In this document: piece by piece, positions 57,984-64,000 of the stretch
Position numbering within the stretch: position 1 is the first letter of the stretch
Layout of the letters: every line of letters starts with the position of its first letter
Source: Leucaena leucocephala
Taxonomy: Eukaryota > Streptophyta > Magnoliopsida > Fabales > Fabaceae
Assembly (NCBI GenBank): GCA_037074615.1
Contig: CM073570.1
Coordinates: forward strand, 14,553,685 to 14,617,684
Reading direction: 5' to 3'
DNA: 64,000 bases
Made by a program: the position numbers and the translations under genes
The notes under the pieces: model-generated
Seen by the model: the letters and a program-made list of their open reading frames with translations, nothing else
What the model was told of the DNA's origin: nothing
Database searches by the model: none

Positions 57984-58250
57984 CAAGATTGGGACCCACA
58001 TGATCAAAAGGCCCTATCTTATCGATCTTCCTTCGTCGCCATTAGCGATTCTGAAAGAAAAGCACTCAACCAAATCAAACAGAATATAAAGCACTACGTT
58101 GTCATTGACCTTCTCCCTATTCTCCATCGTTTCGATTTACGTGATGATATTCTCATGATTTTTGGCCTCTCAAATACCAATTCTCTATGTCTTAGATTCA
58201 TGGATTTTGGTTTTCAATTTTTATTTTGGCTTTTGAATGGTTATTTATGT
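57984..58250 (+). other. Unassigned open stretch with protein-like composition
   Basis: Next to the copia element a plus-strand frame without a clear ATG reads ALSYRSSFVAISDSERKALN, QIKQNIKHYVVIDLLPILHR, FDLRDDILMIFGLSN, and then becomes low-complexity. The first 55-60 residues look like a real helical protein segment, possibly a first exon or a captured gene fragment. I do not recognise the family and see no following exon. It may equally be chance. Confidence 0.3.
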
Positions 58251-58902
58251 AGGTTCGATAGTCCACGATAGATGATCGATGGCAGTTCACGGTGGTTTTT
58301 TCTCTCCCTTAATGAGGACAGTCTAGTCATTTGGTATTATAATTACACATATTAAATAAAAATTATGATACATTACTTGTTCTTATAATCCATGTATGTC
58401 AAAGGGTAAATCTTTTTCAAGTAAGAGACTTCAACTCCAAATCTTACTTGGAAGAAATAAGTGCCTAAGCTTAATGCAAATTGTTAAACTGGGGGTGTAT
58501 TTGGCTTTAGATTTTAAAGAATATATTTAAGAGAAAATTAATTATAAAGTGATTCTAGATAATAGACTTTGTAAGAAAAATAATTTTAAAAAATTAAATA
58601 TTTAAATCATTGTTATTAGAATAATATTTTTTATAGGTAAATTACTAAAAAGGTTATAAGTTAAAATGACAATTATATAAATTAATAAGATAATAAAAAT
58701 ATAAGAGGAACAAAATTGTCATTTTATGTGTTTATAATATGAAAAAAAAACTGGTGGAAGATACTTAATGAAAACTATAATTTCAAGTATTAAAACTATT
58801 ATTTTTTCCTATAATCACTTCTATAAATATAATATGTGTTTGCTTATTTATGGACTCAAACCACTCTGATTCAATGTATAACCAAACACATATCAAATAA
58901 AT
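58251..58902. other. Gene-free AT-rich stretch
   Basis: AT-rich, with a possible decayed foldback-like arm near 58500-58620 (GTGTATTTGGCTTTAGATTTT, GAGAAAATTAATTATAAAG). Nothing secure. Confidence 0.35.
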
Positions 58903-59066
58903 TTGTTGTGATTATAGTTATTAGTTTTGAGAAAATATTTTAACTTTTGTATATTTAGATTTAAATTTAAAGGTTATTAACGAGTCATCTTATCCGATAT
59001 TAGTATCATATAAAAAAATAAAATTTTATCTTATTTTTAAATTATAAATGAATCTAATATTTTTCT
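58903..59066 (+). repeat. Dispersed repeat R3, fourth copy
   Basis: Landmarks: TTGTGATTATAGTTATTAG, GAGAAAATATTTTAACTTTTG, AGATTTAAATTTAAAGGTTAT, TTATCCGATATTAGTATCAT and TTTATCTTATTTTTAAATTAT. An S1 SINE lies about 125 bp downstream, as with the R3 copy at 13500 that also has an S1 neighbour. Confidence 0.5.
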
Positions 59067-59191
59067 AAATATTTTATGTGCCAAAAAAAATAACCAAACA
59101 CATACCTTGATATTTCGGCTCAAGGGCTTAGTGGGCTGGGCTTTATATTAATTCAATCAAGCTTCCTTTATATATATATTTTCCTATTAAC

Positions 59192-59360
59192 GGGATTGAT
59201 CCGAGTGATAAGCAATTTAATATCATTTAAATGAGGTATTGAATTTGAGTCTTAGCGTATGTAGAAAATTCTCGTTAGGAGACTCACCCACCATAACTAA
59301 GTATGCGATGCGAGTCAAATTTAAATATAATAAGAATAAAATTTTAGTAAATTATGTAGA

Positions 59361-59364
<4 letters not shown>
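59192..59364 (+). mobile_element. SINE, full-length (family S1, copy e)
   Basis: The head GGGATTGATCCGAGTGATAA (A box) and ATTGAATTTGAGTCTTAGC (degenerate B box) precede GTAGAAAATTCTCGTTAGG, AGACTCACCCACCATAACTA, GATGCGAGTCAAATTTAAAT and TTTTAGTAAATTATGTAG. The tail is a TA microsatellite instead of poly-A. Confidence 0.78.

Positions 59365-59397
<33 letters not shown>
59365..59397. repeat. TA microsatellite at the SINE tail
   Basis: 33 bp of TA dinucleotides directly after SINE copy e. Confidence 0.9.
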
Positions 59398-59399
<2 letters not shown>

Positions 59400-59755
59400 A
59401 TCCCCCTTTTATCCAAAGGCTTGCTTTTTGAGTTTCACAATTTTCTCACGATACTTTTTTTTAACTGATTTTCTATACAATACAAATATATTTAAATTTG
59501 TATGCTTGATATGATATTGTCAATCAAATCAAATTGGGTGAATTTTAAAAAGTAAGTTATAAAATTAACATCTCATGAAAAAATTATTTATCTTTTTTTT
59601 ATACAATTTTTTTTTTAAAATTAGACTTATTTATAATTCAATAGTAAGGTAAAATCATCTTTCTTTTTAAGCGATACCAATATCAAGTAGGATTTATCCA
59701 TTTGAACATACTATCTAAAGGATATAAGCAAAAATATAGGAATTAAATGAATAAG

Positions 59756-60305
59756 GATTTGTTTGCTTTTTATTTTAAAAATTATTTTCAATTTATAAAA
59801 ACAAGAATAAAAAACAATTGAGTAGAAGTTTTGATTTTATATGATTTTCAGAATTAAATGAAAACATCTTAGGATTGTTTCCGTTTTCCTTTTCTGTTAT
59901 GAAACACACTATCTTTAATTATTAGAAGCTACCGCCACCAAATCCCTATTGCCACCGCTCACTATCATCCTCCAACGTCAACCTCCATCGCCAACCACCT
60001 GCAACAGTAGTTGCCCATCCCCAATTAGCCTTCGCCATTTGCCACCACCACTGATCGTCGCCATTTGCTTCCATCAGATAATCACCATTAGCCATTCACT
60101 GCAGATCACCATTAATAACCATTACCAAGAATCACCTTTGGTTAACACTATCGACTGCCGCCGCTAGTTGCCAACCCATCGACCACCATCAAATGCCGGT
60201 GGCCATCGTCAAGACCGACCCCCGTCAGTCACTGTTAACCACCATCACCGGTTTATTTTGTTTAGTAACTCTAAAATTATTTTCAAACTAACATAAACAA
60301 ATAGA
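59756..60305. mobile_element. Possible foldback element with GC-rich core
   Basis: AT-rich arms (GGATTTGTTTGCTTTTTATT on the left; ACATAAACAAATAG on the right, imperfectly inverted) flank a core at about 59935-60250 rich in GCCACC, CATCGCC and CCACCA motifs. The frame at 59949-60167 (Pro/Ser/His-rich) is probably accidental. The layout repeats that of the two long foldback copies near 6 and 11 kb, but the sequence differs. Ends are approximate. Confidence 0.4.
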
Positions 60306-61790
60306 TTTCTTTGTTTTCTTTTTAGAAACAATTTATAAAAAGGGGTTTATAAAATTAGTTTTAAAACTAAAAAAATTGGGAACAAAATCAAAGAAGGCAT
60401 AATTTTCCTTATATTTATTTTTTTGGAAGAGGTGAGAAGTCCGTGACATGAAAAGTGAGGCCGAGATGAAGAAGGAGCGGCGGAGGGAAAAAGGAAGGCC
60501 TTCCAAATTCTAATCCCATCATTGCTGGTCCCCACTTTGACCCAACTCTTCCATTCAACCTTGGAAATACACTTCCTCCCGTTATTAAATTATAAGAAGT
60601 GTACTTGTTAAAAAAAATAAAAATATTTTACGTTATAAATATAAAAAAAATTATACCTTTTATTTAATAAAAAAAATTAATTATTGAGCTTGTAAATAAA
60701 AGATTAAAGTATATGTTAGGTCTTTTAATTTCTCCATTTACAATAGATTTTAGTTTAGTTATTTAAATCTATAAAGTGTATTTTTAATCCCTTAATCTTA
60801 ACATAATTAATTTTATCAACAAAAAATACTAACTCAACAATTTTAAATAGTGACTTTGGAGTTAAATATGGAGAAAATATGCTTAAATTGTAATCTTTTA
60901 ATATAATATTTTTTATATTGTAAAGATGTAGTAATATGAAAAAAAAATTGATATAAAAATACATAAATTTAAACATGCTTATTAACGGTGCCATTTAAAT
61001 TTATTAAATTAATACTTTTTATTAATAAAATTGATTAGTGTTAAGATTAATAAACTAAAATATATTTTATAAATTGAATGGATTAAATTAAAATTTACTG
61101 TAAATTTACAAAACTAAAGGTAAGATTTTGTTAAAAAGGAAGTAATATCATGGAAATAATTCTTGGTTTAAAGTTTAAAATCACGAACACGTAATTGTTA
61201 TTTTTGGAAAGAGATATTAAACATTTATATAATGTTTTAATGGAAAAACACAGTAATAAATCAGGATATAAAAGTAACGATGCCTAAGTTCATTGCATTT
61301 ATGATAAAGTTGGACATGGTGGATTTTTTTGTTTATGTTTGAACAAAATGTCAAGTCAGGTGTAGCCATTATTATTAAAAGAAAATAAGATTTTACTGTA
61401 TCTTATATTGTAAGTGAAGTTAATTTTTTTTTTTAAATCTTTATATCAAAAAAAATATTAATAAAAGAAATTTTGACTTTTTGTTTTTAATTTATCATTT
61501 AAAGCAGTATCATCAAGGTTCTTAGCGTCATTTAGTTCTTCAAAAGCTAATATTCTTCTTTTCCCCATCATTTTGAAAGATGAAGAACTTAGGATTAGTG
61601 TCCCAATTAACAAACCGCGTGAGAAGAAGTCGTAATGATCTAATAAGAAATAATCTCATACCAAAAAAATAATAATAATAAGAAATAATCAATTGACTTT
61701 GAGAGATAAAGAGACTAGCTAGAGAGCTAGAGGGTAGGACTTTAACATTATGTCGTGATTTACTTACTGGTAAAGTGAAAGTAGATATAG
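60306..61790. other. Gene-free AT-rich stretch
   Basis: It has a less AT-rich patch at about 60420-60590 without a convincing frame, and a truncated R3 repeat at about 61376-61455 (GAAAATAAGATTTTACTGTA, then a T-run). No gene seen. Confidence 0.4.
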
Positions 61791-62280
61791 TGTGTGTTTC
61801 ATAAGAGAGAAACCTAAATTTTAAATTTAGGTATTGATAAAATTTAAATTTTTAAAATTTTTAAAATAAATAATTATATTTATTTAAATGAGTTTTTAAA
61901 TTAAACTATAGTTTAAAATTAAAATTTCAGATAAATTAATCAGAGTAGTTTATAGAATAGTAAAAGAGTTTATAAAATAATCAATTACCATATTATCCTT
62001 ATTTTTTTCACTATCTCTCATCTCTCCTACTTTTTTTACAACATCTCTCATCTTTCTTACTTTTTTACACTCTTTCTTATCTTTCTTTTCATATTTTATC
62101 TCTCATTATTTAATACTCATACCCATTTTTGTAATTTATCACTAATAAAAGTACTTCTAAAAATAACTATTAAAATACTCATTTATTCAAAACTATTTTT
62201 TTATAAACTCTTTTTTAAAAATTGTCTAAAAACTTTTTTTTTTATAAATTCATTTCTAAAATATTATGTAAACAGGCCCA
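61791..62280 (-). mobile_element. Foldback/MITE-like element (copy 9)
   Basis: It runs from TGTGTGTTTCATAAGAGAG to ATTATGTAAACAGGCCCA. Body landmarks: AATAAATAATTATATTTATT, ATAGAATAGTAAAAGAGTTT, CAATTACCATATTATCC, CTCTCATCTCTCCTAC and ACTCATTTATTCAAAACTA. Confidence 0.75.
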
Positions 62281-63350
62281 TAGCAAAGTGGAAATAAAAG
62301 TATATTCTTTTATTTGGTATAATAAAAATTACTTTTATTTATAATATTTTGAATAATTTAATTTCATTAAAAAAAGTTGAAAATTAAGATGATTGAAGTG
62401 AAAGTAAAATTTTTTGAACAATTTTACCCTAATTATAAAATTTTTAGATAATTTTAAATTTTTTTAAATTATAAAAAAAGATTTTGTATAATTTTAACCT
62501 AAATTATAAAATATATATATAAATTTTATACTCATTTTCATCATATCAAACAAGCTTTTAAAATTTATTTTTAATTTAATTTTATTTCTACTTCTACTTC
62601 TATAAAAAAACCCTTCTATCCTATCAAATATACCCTTAATAATATATATATATATATAATAGTAAATATTAGACTTTAAAAAAATAACAAGAATATAAAA
62701 TTAAAATAATAAAGATAATCACACTGAAATGGATGTATATTTATAAAAAAAAAAAATAAGAAGAAGATAATATTTGTGATGAACTTTGTGTGTATTGGAA
62801 AAATTTGGTAGGAAATGATAGACAGTTAGGATATATACTAATAAGATTGTTGGAGGCAGCAGTAAATGAAATAGAATGAAGTCATTTGAAAAATTATAAA
62901 AAAATATTAAATATAACATTTTAATAAAATTATTATATAGGATATTATAGTTTACAATTTTTCTAAAAATATAAATATTGATAGAGTAAAATGGCATATG
63001 TGTAATATATGTAGTTAAACTTATTTAATGTGATAAAACTTATTTATTGCCGTGTATGTACATGCACGTATAATTCTTGAAATATTTATTTTCAATCTTA
63101 ATATGATAATTATATCTGTGTGTGTGAAATTAAAGTGAGTCTTATATATCTGCATGAGATGTGAGACGAGCCATTTTGGTTCTCTAATTTTGTTGTTATA
63201 TTTTAGTTTAGTATTAAAGATAATATTAATTGAAGTATAATTTTTTAAAGCTAATAAGACATATTTTCAGTGCTTATAAATTAATAATTTAATAAGCAAT
63301 AATCAATAAAGGTCTTGACAATAAGAGATGTTAAACAGAAAAATAATTTA
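62281..63350. other. Gene-free AT-rich stretch
   Basis: Very AT-rich with TA tracts (about 62510-62520 and 62643-62658). I see no gene or clear repeat. Confidence 0.4.
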
Positions 63351-63867
63351 GGGTATGTTTGGATAAAATTTTGAAAAAAAAGATATTTTTTTTTTTAGCT
63401 TTGAGTTTTTGAAAAAGAGTTTATAAAAAAAATAGTTTTAAATAAATGAGTGTTGTGATGGTTATTTTTAAAAGTATTTTTATTATTGTTAAATTACAAA
63501 AACATTTATGATTATTAAATATAGAAGAAATGAGAGATAAGAGATGAGAGATGACATAGGATAGATGGTGTATAAGAGAGAGAAGAGGGGGTGTAGAAAA
63601 AAAAGGAAAGATGAGAGAGAGTATAGAAGAGAGAGAAGAAAATGTATAAAAAAAATAAGTAATATAGTAATTGATTAGTTCATAAACTCTTTTAGTGTTC
63701 TATAAATTATTCTTATTAGTTTATCTAAAACTTTAATTTTAAACTATAATTTAGTCTAAAAAATTTTTTGAATAAATATAGTTATTTATTTTAAAATTGC
63801 TCAAAATTTAAGTTTTACCTATACTTAAATTTAAAATCTAGATTTAAAAAGTTTTCAAACACACTTA
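63351..63867 (+). mobile_element. Foldback/MITE-like element (copy 10)
   Basis: It opens GGGTATGTTTGGATAAAATTT and closes GTTTTCAAACACAC. Body: GAGTTTTTGAAAAAGAGTTT, AATAAATGAGTGTTGTGATGG, the AGAGAGAAGAGGGGG block, GTAATTGATTAGTTCATAAA and TTAGTGTTCTATAAATTATTC. Confidence 0.78.
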
Positions 63868-64000
63868 AAAATAATGATAAAATACAATATATTATTCTTT
63901 ATTCAGATTAGTCTTTAAATTGTCCGCTTGCCTGCCTATTGTAGAATATGTTAGATAAGGGACTTCATTCCAGAGACTGGCAGGAAAATAATACCATGAT

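Noticed and set aside
59949..60167. A 72-codon Pro/Ser/His-rich frame
   Set aside because: It is low-complexity sequence from CCACC/CATC repeats, with no domain and no splice context.

Overview
This is nuclear DNA of a flowering plant, most likely a eudicot. The evidence is GT-AG introns in every recognisable gene, plant-specific families (ACX1-type peroxisomal acyl-CoA oxidase, KUA1/MYBS3-type SHAQKYF MYB, DOXC-type 2-oxoglutarate dioxygenases), a Ty1/copia retrotransposon, tRNA-like SINEs, many MITE-like foldback elements, and a very AT-rich background. The species cannot be told from the sequence. There are four gene loci, all on the minus strand, in roughly the middle 36 kb; the rest is repeats and unassigned AT-rich sequence.

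Layout. 1-14.4 kb: no gene; a triplicated ~180-bp unit running into a 21-bp minisatellite, three foldback elements (two with a GC-rich core), SINE pieces and a retroelement RNase H scrap. 14.5-20.8 kb: a 14-exon ACX1 copy whose splice sites and 664-codon length are preserved, but which carries an in-frame TAG at codon 175, an extra base just before the C-terminal ARL peroxisome signal, and changes at residues I remember as conserved near the catalytic Glu424. I read it as a young pseudogene. 22.2 kb: a short fragment resembling the N-terminus of organellar EF-Tu. 25.0-28.7 kb: a three-exon KUA1/MYBS3-type repressor with an extra base in its last codons; its long first intron holds two decayed LINE fragments. 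29-35.8 kb: no gene; repeats and one unexplained less AT-rich block. 35.8-41.6 kb and 44.1-50.9 kb: two tandem, intact 11-exon 2-oxoglutarate/Fe(II) dioxygenase genes (310 and 312 aa), with different transposon insertions in corresponding introns and an almost identical exon 3. 52.4-57.9 kb: a complete-length (5.5 kb) but decayed copia element with 344-bp LTRs. 58-64 kb: no secure gene; SINE, foldback and simple repeats.

Function. ACX1 proteins act in peroxisomal beta-oxidation, including jasmonate synthesis; KUA1/MYBS3 proteins are transcriptional repressors; the substrate of the dioxygenase pair is unknown. Nothing here shows that these genes form one pathway. What stands out is structural: several disabling changes in two neighbouring genes, a probable gene-conversion patch in the dioxygenase pair, a MITE abutting a splice donor, and a foldback family with ten copies in 64 kb. 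All exon coordinates and repeat boundaries were worked out by eye.
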